Shown: positions 7,512-16,362 of the stretch, one piece after another
Layout of the letters: every line of letters begins with the position of its first letter
How positions within the stretch are numbered: position 1 is the stretch's first letter
Assembly: GCA_965233625.1 (NCBI GenBank)
Contig: OZ247499.1
Coordinates: 6,758,001 to 6,822,000 of the forward strand
Reading direction: 5' to 3'
DNA: 64,000 bases
From: G965233625 sp965233625
GTDB taxonomy: Bacteria > Planctomycetota > Planctomycetia > Pirellulales > Pirellulaceae
Made by a program: the position numbers and the translations under genes
Notes under the pieces: model-generated
The model's input: the letters and a program-made list of their open reading frames with translations, nothing else
Told to the model about the DNA's origin: nothing
The model's database searches: none

Positions 7512-9323
7512 TTAAACTTCGCGGTACTGATTGAACCGCATATAAGTCAGATGGCGGTACAGCTCGTTGTCTGTCAGCAACTGCTGATGCTTGCCCTGGG
7601 CGACGATCTTGCCTTCGTGGAAGAAGTAGATGCGGTCGAGCAGGCGGATGGTGTTTATGCGGCCGGGAAGAAATATCAGCGTACGATCGGCGGACACGTT
7701 GCGCAACGCCAGATCCACCGCTTGCGAAGATGCTTCGTCTTCGTCCTCCGCAGGCTCCTCGATCACCAGCACCGATGGATTCCGCAGCACCGCCCGCGCA
7801 AGCCCCAGGCGGAACGCCTGACTGCGCGACAGCACGGCGCCACGTTCGCCCAGCAGCGAGTCATACCCTTCAGGCAGACGGCTGATAAACTCGTCGGCGC
7901 CACAGGCACGGGCCGCGTCGGCAATCTGCTTGGTGTCAAAGTGATCGTCACCGCACGTCAGATTCTCTTTAACTGTTCCACTGAATAGCAGCCCATCGGC
8001 CGTTGCCAGCGCACTTTCGGCATGGATAGACTTCAGCGCGGCCTGACGGATATCGTGCGTGTCGAACAGAATGCGACCCGCTGCGGGGTCGTAATACCGG
8101 ACGAACAATCCAGCCATCGCCATCGGCGTCTGCGTATCCGAAGCAATAAAGCCGACATTCGCCGTGGCGGGGATTGATAGCGAGATTTCGTGCGCCAACC
8201 GCACGCCGTCGCGCGTTGTCAGCGTGAGATTCTCGACGGTAACCCGCTGTTTGACGGGGCCAAGCGTTTCTGCATCGGGCAGTTCGTGCAACGTGGCCTG
8301 ACGATCAAGATAAGCGAACAGTTCCGTGGCTGCCTCTTCAGCTTCCTTGGTCTGGTTGGGCAGATTCTGCAAACGCGTCGCCGGAATATACATGCCAACC
8401 AGGGCGGACAAGAGCACCACGACGCCCGCTGCTGACGTCTGCGGGGCAACGCCCAGAATGGTCATCACCAGCAGTGCGGCCAGCAGAACCACAAGCACGA
8501 CGATGGGGCGTACCGTAGCCTTGGAGAGTGCTGCGGACAGTTCTTCGGTGTAGAAACTGCGGAGATGCTCGTGAAACATCTGTCCGGGAATTTCATCCAG
8601 TCCGTACGTCGTCGCCACGGGGGCCACTTTGAGATCTTCAACCATCGAGGCGTTGTGCTGACTGCCGTGGTCGCGTTGCAGACCGCCCTGCTCTTCCGCG
8701 CGACGCGTCAGCCACCGTCGCAACAGCCAGACACACACTGCCGACAGAATGGCAACGCCGGTTAGCAGCGGATTGATCGACAGCGCCAGAACCAGCAGCG
8801 CCGCCAGTACGGCAATCGCGTACGGAATGGTCGTCCAGTAGGCGATCAGCCCTTTCCTGACGCTGGCGATGTTATCGGTGAACAGGACTTCCGGCCGCGA
8901 ACGGTCGCGACCAAGTGGTTCGCTCACGCCCAGCCTAAACGCCTGCGAATGCACGGCGTCTTTCAATTGCGCGGCAATACTCAGGGCGGCGATCTGCACA
9001 CTGCGGCGATGCACCCACAGGCAGATCGCCTCGATCAGGGCGAGAATCAGCCCGGCGCCGATCAGCGCCAGCAGGCACTTCCTTTCGTCTTCGAAAAAGG
9101 GCCATTCACCTTCAAAATACCACGGCCCCCACCACCAGTCGGCAGGTGTCGCCACCGGGCTGCCGGCGGCGGCGCCGCGCTGAACAATCAACTGAAACAC
9201 CAGCCCCATATCCAGGATCAGCAAGGGCAGCAGAATGGCCGCTAAAACAGCGGAGATGTACAGCGAAACTTTGCCCAGCGGCTTGCCGAAAACTCTGGCG
9301 CGGGATAGTGATTTATTCGCCAT
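7512..9323 (-). CDS. ABC exporter-like protein with degenerate ATPase domain
   Basis: About 603 residues: an N-terminal membrane domain with roughly six hydrophobic segments fused to an ABC ATPase domain, as in MsbA-type exporters. The ATPase motifs are decayed. The Walker A position (about residue 390) reads ASDTQTPMAM instead of GxxGxGKST; the signature (about 498) reads LSRSQ instead of LSGGQ; the H-loop histidine (about 551) is replaced in FLPGR. Only Walker B (VLVIEEP) and the D-loop region look normal. The frame is intact, so it is not an obvious pseudogene; it may be a non-hydrolysing partner of another subunit. The ATG before ANKSLSRAR is chosen because the first membrane helix follows soon after. 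Confidence 0.82.
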   Translation of the reverse strand: MANKSLSRARVFGKPLGKVSLYISAVLAAILLPLLILDMGLVFQLIVQRGAAAGSPVATPADWWWGPWYFEGEWPFFEDERKCLLALIGAGLILALIEAICLWVHRRSVQIAALSIAAQLKDAVHSQAFRLGVSEPLGRDRSRPEVLFTDNIASVRKGLIAYWTTIPYAIAVLAALLVLALSINPLLTGVAILSAVCVWLLRRWLTRRAEEQGGLQRDHGSQHNASMVEDLKVAPVATTYGLDEIPGQMFHEHLRSFYTEELSAALSKATVRPIVVLVVLLAALLVMTILGVAPQTSAAGVVVLLSALVGMYIPATRLQNLPNQTKEAEEAATELFAYLDRQATLHELPDAETLGPVKQRVTVENLTLTTRDGVRLAHEISLSIPATANVGFIASDTQTPMAMAGLFVRYYDPAAGRILFDTHDIRQAALKSIHAESALATADGLLFSGTVKENLTCGDDHFDTKQIADAARACGADEFISRLPEGYDSLLGERGAVLSRSQAFRLGLARAVLRNPSVLVIEEPAEDEDEASSQAVDLALRNVSADRTLIFLPGRINTIRLLDRIYFFHEGKIVAQGKHQQLLTDNELYRHLTYMRFNQYREV

Positions 9324-9579
9324 GTGGCCGGTCCGGTCGGAAGTGGATACGAACGATCTTCGATTTCTAGTGTAATCAAAACTTTCCGCCACGCGGCATG
9401 CCACAGATGTTTCCTCACGCAATACAGCCGCTTCACCTCTTGCCTCGACGGGCTAAACTGGGAATTATTCCGGCTACGTGAACCTTTCGCCCTGATGCGC
9501 TCTCTTGCTTTGGACACCTTTGTTCTGGCGCCTGGGGTGCGCTGTTAGCGGATCGCTTTATTTCTTGAGGGATGTTGCG

Positions 9580-11022
9580 GTGGAGCAGGAGTCCAATAGC
9601 TGGTGGCGGAAGCCGTGCGGGCCGCGCGACGTGCTGGTGATTGCGCTGCCCCTGGTGGCTTCCACCATTTCTTACACCGTTATGCATGTGACCGACCGGG
9701 CCTTGCTCTCGTGGTCGTCCACCACAGCAGTTGCGGCAGCGCTGTCGGCGGGGATGCTGAACTGGACGATTTTCAGCCTGTTCATGGGCACTGCGGGTTA
9801 TGTGAACACGTTTGTGGCTCAGTACCACGGCGCCAATCAGCCGCAACGCCTCGGCGTGGCGATGTGGCAGAGCCTGCGCATTGGGCTGTATTCAACCCCG
9901 TTGTTTCTGGCACTCGCGCATTTCGCACCGCAGATGTTTGCGGCGTTCGGTCACGAGCCTGACATGCTCTGGAACGAGACGCTTTATATCCGTGTGCTGG
10001 CCTTCGGGTCGGGGGCGCCGGTGTTTTCCGCCGCGCTGTCGTCCTTCTGGGTGGGGCGTGGCGACGCACGAGTGGTGCTGGCTGTGAACGTCGTGGCAGC
10101 GACGCTGAATATCGTACTCGATGTGATCTTCATCTTCGGCTATCTGGGTTTCCCGGCGGGCGGAATCGAAGGTGCAGCCTGGGCGACTGTGACTTCGCAG
10201 TGGTTCAAAGTCGTGGCGTACTTTGTGTTGATGTACCGCGGTGAGAATATCGCCAAGTACGGACTGTCCACCGGGCGCGTGTACGACAAAGAACTGACCG
10301 GCCGGCTGCTTTATTTTGGTCTGCCCAACGGTTTGCAATATGTGATCGAAGGCGGCGCCATTACGATGTTCACGCTGTTTGTGGGCAGGTTGGGCGATGT
10401 TGCTTCAGCCGCCACAGCGGTGGCGTTCTCGGTAAACATGATGGCGTTTGTGCCGATGATTGGCATGGCGATCGCCGTGAGCACCTTAGTCGGTCAACAA
10501 CTTGGCGCCGGCCGGCCAGATCTGGCGGAGCGGGCGACCTATACAGGGGTGGCGCTTGCGCTGATTTACACAGGACTCTTTGCGCCGCTGTATCTGCTGA
10601 TGCCCGATCCGTTTACCTGGATGTTCGGTGGTGACGCTGGCAATGCGGGCGAAGTCCGCGATGTGGCCGTGGTCCTGCTGCGGTTTGTGGCGGCATATTG
10701 CCTGTTCGATGCGTTGCAGATGGTGTTTGTGCATGCAATCAAAGGCGCCGGCGACACGCGTTTTGTGCTGATCACCACCACGGTGATGTCGGGGCTGTTT
10801 ATCGCCGCCGGTGTCGCCGGAGCGGTCTGGCTGAAGTTTAGCCTGTACAGCTGGTGGTGGCTGCTGACGGGCTGGATAAGCCTGTTGGGCGTGATTTACT
10901 TCCTGCGGTTCCTGCAAGGCAAATGGCGCCATATGAGCGTGATTGAGCAGGAATACATCGCCGAAGAAACCGCCGTGGAGGAACCCACCATGACCCTGGA
11001 ACCCGCAGTTGCCGGCGAATGA
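9580..11022 (+). CDS. MATE-family multidrug/toxin efflux transporter
   Basis: An inner-membrane antiporter that exports organic cations or other small molecules using a Na+ or H+ gradient. About 480 residues with some 12 hydrophobic segments in two related halves, and MATE-like stretches such as VMHVTDRALLSW near the N-terminus and FVHAIKGAGDTRFVL in the second half. I choose the GTG start (EQESNSWWRKP) because a GAGG ribosome-binding site lies nine bases before it and the upstream open frame is unlike the family. It is divergent from the ABC-like gene. What it exports is not evident; a link to the neighbouring oxidoreductase/radical SAM group would be speculation. Confidence 0.88.
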   Translation: MEQESNSWWRKPCGPRDVLVIALPLVASTISYTVMHVTDRALLSWSSTTAVAAALSAGMLNWTIFSLFMGTAGYVNTFVAQYHGANQPQRLGVAMWQSLRIGLYSTPLFLALAHFAPQMFAAFGHEPDMLWNETLYIRVLAFGSGAPVFSAALSSFWVGRGDARVVLAVNVVAATLNIVLDVIFIFGYLGFPAGGIEGAAWATVTSQWFKVVAYFVLMYRGENIAKYGLSTGRVYDKELTGRLLYFGLPNGLQYVIEGGAITMFTLFVGRLGDVASAATAVAFSVNMMAFVPMIGMAIAVSTLVGQQLGAGRPDLAERATYTGVALALIYTGLFAPLYLLMPDPFTWMFGGDAGNAGEVRDVAVVLLRFVAAYCLFDALQMVFVHAIKGAGDTRFVLITTTVMSGLFIAAGVAGAVWLKFSLYSWWWLLTGWISLLGVIYFLRFLQGKWRHMSVIEQEYIAEETAVEEPTMTLEPAVAGE

Positions 11023-11425
11023 GCCGCGACCGGTTGTCGTCCGTTAGAGTGCAAAACGCATCAAGCGTATTCGCATCACACTAACCCGAAGCGCGAGCGA
11101 GGGACGTTTGACTTAATGCTAAAAACAAGGGCTTTTAGCGATATTGCCCCAGACCGTAAGTGGCCCGGACGGGCCATTCGCTTCAAACTCGGGCGTCCCT
11201 CGCTCGTGCTTCGGGTTAGTGTTCCGTCCTTCAGCCAACGGGTGTTAGCGAATTGAACGGAATCGGTTCTTCATCTGTGTGGATGCCAAGGGTGTAAATA
11301 GGCAAAACCATGATGCGTTAAGGCACTCTCCGGTTTCCGCCGGAAAGAGTACAATTGGAACTGTCGCTATATAAACACAGTTTCAAATTCTCTCAGCCAT
11401 TGCGGCTGGGACATGGATTGACGAC
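11023..11425. other. Intergenic region with inverted-repeat element
   Basis: About 400 bases between the MATE gene and the polyketide synthase gene. Roughly a third is the 145-base inverted-repeat element described separately. The rest shows no convincing gene; short open frames near the 3' end run into the polyketide synthase in other frames. A promoter for the downstream gene presumably lies in the last 150 bases, but I cannot point to clear -35/-10 boxes. Confidence 0.5.
11078..11222. repeat. Inverted-repeat element, MITE-like
   Basis: Terminal arms of 29 bases (11078-11106 and 11194-11222) are inverted copies with one mismatch; the core shared by both is CACTAACCCGAAGC near the ends and GAGCGAGGGACG inside. 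The 87-base interior is not coding and includes a short palindrome (GGCCCGGACGGGCC). Only one copy is seen in the window. The size and structure suit a miniature inverted-repeat element or a stable intergenic hairpin. Confidence 0.85.
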
Positions 11426-12514
11426 ATGGCACTGCAGATCGAAGGCATTGGCGTTGCCATTCCGGCACGTTCGATTGAACAAGCCGACGCTGCGGAGGTC
11501 GCACGGACGTTTGTGCATGAGAGCGAGGGGAATCTCGATGTGCTGCCGATGCTCTATCGCATGACGCTGGTGAAGCGTCGCGGTAGTGTGCTGCTTGAAC
11601 CTTCCAATGGCAAAGCTTTTCATCAGACTTTTTATCCTCCTTCGCGTTCACCGGTGGACCGCGGTCCCAGCACGGCAGCGAGGATGGAATGCTACGCGCG
11701 GGAGGCGCCGCCGCTGGCCATTGAGTCTTCGCGCCGCGCGCTGGAAGATGCGGGCGCCACGCCGGGTGAGATTACGCATCTGGTCACCGTTTCGTGCACC
11801 GGCTTTGTTTCGCCCGGTGTTGAATTCGCCTTGATTGACCAGCTTGGGCTATCGCCCGCCGTTGCGAGGGTGAACGTGGGCTTTATGGGTTGTCACGGCG
11901 CCTTGAACGCGTTGCGTGTGGCCGATGGGCTGGCGATGACTTCGCCTTCGGCGCGGGTGCTGCTTTGCTCGGTAGAGCTGTGCAGCCTGCACTACTCTTA
12001 CGGCTGGGACACCGGGCGTGTGGTGGCTAATGCGCTGTTCGCCGATGGCTCGGCCGCGGTTGTGGCTTCGACAGCGGTGGAGCAGCACGAACCGTGGCGG
12101 CTGGCCGGTTGCCATTCGTTCGTTCTGCCTGATTCACCGGATGAAATGACGTGGCGGATCGGCGATCACGGTTTTGAAATGACGCTGGAATCCGTGGTGC
12201 CAGACATCATTTCTGCACATCTGGAAGGCTGGGTCGAAGACTGGCTGGCGCAGTATGGCCTATCGGTGGATGATGTCGGCTCGTGGGCGATTCATCCTGG
12301 CGGCCCGCGTATTGTCGCCGCTGCTACGCGCACATTAGGACTGCCTGAATCCGCCTCGGCGCCCGCGCTGCAGGTGTTAAGCGAACACGGCAACATGTCC
12401 TCGGCCACCGTGCTGTTTGTGCTGGAGCAGTTGCGCCGCACCGGCGCGCCGCTGCCTTGCGTGGCCATCGGCTTCGGTCCAGGGCTGGTGGCTGAAGCCG
12501 CGTTGTTTATGTAG
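11426..12514 (+). CDS. Type III polyketide synthase (chalcone/stilbene synthase-like)
   Basis: A homodimeric ketosynthase that extends an acyl-CoA starter with malonyl-CoA and cyclises the chain. The Cys-His-Asn triad is visible: C156 in GFMGCHGAL, H290 in WAIHPGGPRI and N323 in EHGNMSSATV. GFGPGLVAE near the C-terminus matches the family's GFGPG loop. The 362 residues are normal for bacterial type III enzymes, which separates it from FabH (about 320). No methyltransferase, oxygenase or regulator adjoins it: rsgA is convergent and the MATE gene lies 400 bases upstream. The product (pyrone, resorcinol or quinone precursor) cannot be predicted. Confidence 0.9.
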   Translation: MALQIEGIGVAIPARSIEQADAAEVARTFVHESEGNLDVLPMLYRMTLVKRRGSVLLEPSNGKAFHQTFYPPSRSPVDRGPSTAARMECYAREAPPLAIESSRRALEDAGATPGEITHLVTVSCTGFVSPGVEFALIDQLGLSPAVARVNVGFMGCHGALNALRVADGLAMTSPSARVLLCSVELCSLHYSYGWDTGRVVANALFADGSAAVVASTAVEQHEPWRLAGCHSFVLPDSPDEMTWRIGDHGFEMTLESVVPDIISAHLEGWVEDWLAQYGLSVDDVGSWAIHPGGPRIVAAATRTLGLPESASAPALQVLSEHGNMSSATVLFVLEQLRRTGAPLPCVAIGFGPGLVAEAALFM

Positions 12515-12535
12515 CCGGCCGTTTGCGCAGCGGCT

Positions 12536-13663
12536 TTAGATCATGTCGCCTGCCAGTAGATGGCAGTAGCTTTCGTACCGGCGGGCGTCGAGATGGCCGT
12601 CGGCCACGGCGTCTTTCACGGCGCATTCAGCTTCGTGCGTATGGCTGCAATCGGGAAAGCGGCAATGGTTCTGAAACGGCCGGAGATCGCGGAAGTAGCC
12701 GGCAATTTCTTCAGCGATTACATCCCACAACTGAAACTGGCGGATGCCGGGCGTATCGACAATAAAGCCGTTGTTGCCCAGGGCGATCAGCTTAGCTGCC
12801 GTGGTGGTGTGGCGGCCTTTCTGATTTTCCTGACTGACGGATTTCACCGCCAGCGCCAGATCAGGCTGAATGGCGTTGAGCAACGAAGATTTGCCGACGC
12901 CGCTCTGCCCCGCAACAACGCTCTGCTTGCCGCCAATCATCTGCCGCAAACGGTCGACGTTGAACCCGGTCTGCGCGGAAACCAGCAGCACCTGATAGCC
13001 CATCTGGCTATAAACGCCCACTAGCGGTTGCAGATCCGCCAGATCGACCAGGTCGCATTTATTGATGCAGATCACCGGCTCAATGCCGTTTTTCTCCGCC
13101 GTAATGAGGAAGCGGTCAATCAGATTGGGCTTCAGCGACGGTTCGGCGGCGCTGCCGATAATCAACAGTTGATCCACATTCGCCACAATCACATGCTGCC
13201 GCTTTTTGCTGGTGCGGCTGATCACGCCGGTGCGGGGTTCGATGCGTTCAATCACACCCGTTTCGTCATCAATCGTGCGGATGAACACCCGGTCACCCGC
13301 CGCCACAACGTGCCGCTGATCCGTGCTTAGCGATTTCAGCAGCCCGCGCGTCGCACAGCGGTACTCGCCCGTTTCTGTATGAACGATGCTATTGAGTCCG
13401 TGCACCGAAAGCACGCGGCCCATCTTGCCCGCTGCTTCGTCCACATCCAGATGCACGGCAAAGCCCGAATTCTCATCCGTGCTCTCGTCGCCCATGATCG
13501 TGCGTTTGCGTGTCAGCCGTCCTTTGCCACTGACGCGTTCTGAGTTTACGAGATCGTCATCGGCCTGGTCGTTTTCGTGAAACTTACGCGTGAGGTCGCT
13601 TTCGCGCCGGCGGGCGTCGTGCTTTTTGCGGAAGTCAGCGCGGATCTTTTTCTTTTTCGCCAT
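12536..13663 (-). CDS. rsgA: Ribosome small subunit-dependent GTPase A
   Basis: A GTPase that helps late 30S ribosomal subunit maturation. The circularly permuted motif order is clear: NKCD (G4) comes before GQSGVGKSS (G1) and DTPGIRQF (G3). An OB-fold lies N-terminal and a zinc knuckle (CRFPDCSHTHEAEC) C-terminal. I start at the ATG before AKKKKIRADFRKK; the basic N-terminal extension is common in this family. At about 375 residues it is slightly long because of an acidic/basic linker. It ends convergently with the polyketide synthase. Confidence 0.93.
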   Translation of the reverse strand: MAKKKKIRADFRKKHDARRRESDLTRKFHENDQADDDLVNSERVSGKGRLTRKRTIMGDESTDENSGFAVHLDVDEAAGKMGRVLSVHGLNSIVHTETGEYRCATRGLLKSLSTDQRHVVAAGDRVFIRTIDDETGVIERIEPRTGVISRTSKKRQHVIVANVDQLLIIGSAAEPSLKPNLIDRFLITAEKNGIEPVICINKCDLVDLADLQPLVGVYSQMGYQVLLVSAQTGFNVDRLRQMIGGKQSVVAGQSGVGKSSLLNAIQPDLALAVKSVSQENQKGRHTTTAAKLIALGNNGFIVDTPGIRQFQLWDVIAEEIAGYFRDLRPFQNHCRFPDCSHTHEAECAVKDAVADGHLDARRYESYCHLLAGDMI

Positions 13664-14400
13664 CAGCAAGCAACCCATCCGGGCTGCTAAAGGAAGGTTA
13701 ATAGGGTGAGAATATGGCCGGAACGGCCAGCAGGTCATCCTAGGCAGCGCATCCATAGGAAACAAGAGTCAGGTGCAAGTGAAGCGGGCAATCCCGTGGA
13801 TAACGAGGCTGCCTTCGACAGAGCGCTTACCTACCGGAAGCGTATTTTTCTTCCATGGCAGCTGTCGGCGATTCGTTGAGACAATCCTATAAATTGTCAC
13901 GTCAAAATCACGATCATTGGTAGAATCCACTAGGGAACTAGCATTTTCCAGGAAAAAAATGCGGAAAAACGCAACAGAAATGTTGATTTCCCCAAAAACG
14001 GACTTGTGGCGGTATTTAGAGTTGTGCCAAACTGATTGCATCACCTAGGGGTACGGATAGGTGATTGAAGGCCTTCCTCGCTGGAATGGATACCAGTGTG
14101 TGCAGTGTGACGGAAACAATAGCTATTCTTACTGCACGCCTTCTGATACGGAGGTCTGGTTCGCCACCAGTTCACAATCCAATTGCGTGCACTCAGCAAA
14201 CCCGCTAGCCACGAAGGTTAGCGCGCCCGGTTCCGGGCCTGCGAATGACTCGCGAAGGGGCAGTGTTCTTCCGCACAATTGACAGGACGTCACACCCATC
14301 TGAACAACGGGAGGGTGTCCGGCTTGCGGCGCATCGTATTTGTTGTGCTGGCCCATAACTTGTCTGCACAAGGCGGACTCACCCCCAAGGGGTCGCGGTC
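13664..14400. other. Long intergenic region between rsgA and KaiB-domain kinase
   Basis: About 740 bases between two divergently transcribed genes. The half nearest rsgA is more AT-rich, with A-runs around 13950-13990, and could hold promoters in both directions. The 10-mer ACCTAGGGGT at 14043-14052 shares nine bases (CCTAGGGGT) with the region just upstream of the kai operon. Small open frames on both strands between 13769 and 14371 lack family resemblance and overlap one another, so I do not call them. Confidence 0.5.
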
Positions 14401-16284
14401 GTGAACCCTAAACTTACTGTCGGCAGTAATAGCATCCACACGTTTGATCTATTTCTTGCCGGGCAGACCTTTCACTCTCAGCAATTTCTGCGCAAGTTTC
14501 ATCGTCACGCACGCCGTTACATGCGCTACCGCTATCAGCTGAATGTGATCGATGTACTTACGGCGCCGGAGCTTGCCGAAGAAGATCAGATTCTGGCAAC
14601 CCCCACGCTGATCAAACGCACTCCCGCGCCCGAATTGCGGATCGTCGGGGCGCCCGCGGACTGGAAAGAGTTTTTCGCCAACATCCAGGGTGGGGAGCCG
14701 TTTGATTTAGAGGAAGAGACTCCTTCGGGACAGAACGCTCCGCCGGAGGAAAATTCTAACAGCATCACGCCTCAGCTTCTTTCCTCGCTAGACCAGTCAT
14801 CCGGCAACAGCATCGCAACCACCGCAGAACCGCCGCAGAATACAGGCGATGATCTTGGATCGTTAGTTTCAGATATCGCCGATGGCGTGCTGGTGCTGGA
14901 TGGGATGGGCAAGATTCTGTTCGTCAATCCTGCAGCCGCCCGGTTGCTGCGACGCCCTGCAAAAGAACTGACGGGGCTGCAATTCGGTTCGCCTGTGGTT
15001 CGCAACGACAAACTAGAGATTGACCTGCCCGGCTCCAAGGTGCCGTTCCCCGTCGCGGAACTGAACATCACCAGAACCATGTGGAACGGCCAAGGGGCTT
15101 ATGTCGCCACCATGCGCGACATCACACGTCACAAATCGGCTACAGACCACGCACGCGAACGGGTGCAGGTGCGGGATAAGTTTCTGGCGACCCTCTCCCA
15201 CGAAATGCGGAACCCTCTTTCGGCCATTTCCAACGCCGCGCAGATTGTTTCGCGAAGCGACGTTATCGACGGCGGCATGCTGGATCAGGTCAGCTCGGTG
15301 ATGCTGCGGCAATGCACCCAGCTGTCGCGACTACTGGACGACCTGCTGGAAGTGTCGCGTATTTCACAGGGAAAAATTGAAATGCAGCTGCAGAACATCA
15401 GCGTTGCGACGCTGCTGGCTGATGCTGCATCCAGCGTGGGCCCGCTGATTGAGAGCCGTAACCTCACATTACATCAGAAGCGGGCGCCGGCGAAGATGGT
15501 GGTGCTTGCGGACAAAGTCCGTCTTCAGCAGGCCATTGGCAACCTTCTGACCAACGCGGCTAAATATACAGAACCCGGGGGCGAAATCTGGCTGTCGGCG
15601 CGCGAAAACCACGGTCACGCAGAGATCAGTGTCCGCGACAACGGTACGGGGATTCCACCTGAACTGGCCAAGGACATGTTTGAGCCCTTCGTGCAAGGAA
15701 AGCACAACCACCGCAGTGCGGATGGTGGGCTGGGCATCGGGCTATCGCTGGTGCGGACACTGGTGGAAATGCACGAAGGCGAAGTCTGGGCGTTTAGCGA
15801 AGGTATCGGTAAAGGCAGCGAGTTTACGATCGACCTGCCCCTGGTTGAGGGCGATGTAGACTCGCATACCACCACGGGTGAGGACAACAGCCAAAGTGGC
15901 CTGCGACTCGTCATCGTTGAAGACAATGACGATGTCCGCGCTATGCTGAAAAGGCTTTTGGAGTTGGATGGCTACGATGTCACCGTGGCGGAAGACGGGC
16001 AAGCGGGGCTGGACGCGATTCTCCGCGTTCTGCCTGATGTCGCGCTGGTGGACCTGGGACTGCCCATCCTGGATGGCCGCGACGTGGCTAAAAAGGTACG
16101 GCAAAACGCTGACGCCGATGGCGTTTTTATGGTAGCGCTAACGGGTTTCGGTAACGCGGGCGACCGTCGCAGCACGCAGGCTGCCGGCTTTGATGCGCAT
16201 CTGACCAAACCGGTGGAGACTTCGCAGCTGACGCAGCTGCTGCAAAGCCGCGCTGCTCAGCGGGGTTCTGAGTCCCGCCCGTAA
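14401..16284 (+). CDS. Hybrid histidine kinase with N-terminal KaiB-like domain (SasA-like)
   Basis: This 627-residue protein has five parts: a KaiB/thioredoxin-like domain (about 14-95; FDLFLAGQTF, LNVIDVLTAPELAEED and ATPTLIKRTPAPELRIVG); a PAS domain (about 150-240); a HisKA domain with phospho-acceptor H267 in LSHEMRNPLS; a HATPase domain with N, G1 and G2 boxes (DNGTGIPPEL, GGLGIGLSLV); and a C-terminal receiver with acceptor D551. In cyanobacterial SasA the KaiB-like domain docks on KaiC and passes clock phase to a kinase; a similar role with the KaiC encoded about 20 kb downstream is inferred. Unlike SasA it contains PAS and a receiver in cis. The GTG start follows AAGGGG. It has no membrane segment. 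Confidence 0.88.
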   Translation: MNPKLTVGSNSIHTFDLFLAGQTFHSQQFLRKFHRHARRYMRYRYQLNVIDVLTAPELAEEDQILATPTLIKRTPAPELRIVGAPADWKEFFANIQGGEPFDLEEETPSGQNAPPEENSNSITPQLLSSLDQSSGNSIATTAEPPQNTGDDLGSLVSDIADGVLVLDGMGKILFVNPAAARLLRRPAKELTGLQFGSPVVRNDKLEIDLPGSKVPFPVAELNITRTMWNGQGAYVATMRDITRHKSATDHARERVQVRDKFLATLSHEMRNPLSAISNAAQIVSRSDVIDGGMLDQVSSVMLRQCTQLSRLLDDLLEVSRISQGKIEMQLQNISVATLLADAASSVGPLIESRNLTLHQKRAPAKMVVLADKVRLQQAIGNLLTNAAKYTEPGGEIWLSARENHGHAEISVRDNGTGIPPELAKDMFEPFVQGKHNHRSADGGLGIGLSLVRTLVEMHEGEVWAFSEGIGKGSEFTIDLPLVEGDVDSHTTTGEDNSQSGLRLVIVEDNDDVRAMLKRLLELDGYDVTVAEDGQAGLDAILRVLPDVALVDLGLPILDGRDVAKKVRQNADADGVFMVALTGFGNAGDRRSTQAAGFDAHLTKPVETSQLTQLLQSRAAQRGSESRP

Positions 16285-16362
16285 ACGCTTACAATGTTGC
16301 GGGAAATGGGCGGCGTGAATCTGCCGCTGCCTCGCACCATGTGAATTCTTGAAGGGACGTCT

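Noticed and set aside
13769..14371. Three small open frames between rsgA and the KaiB-domain kinase
   Set aside because: They overlap each other on opposite strands, show no family resemblance, and none has a convincing ribosome-binding site.
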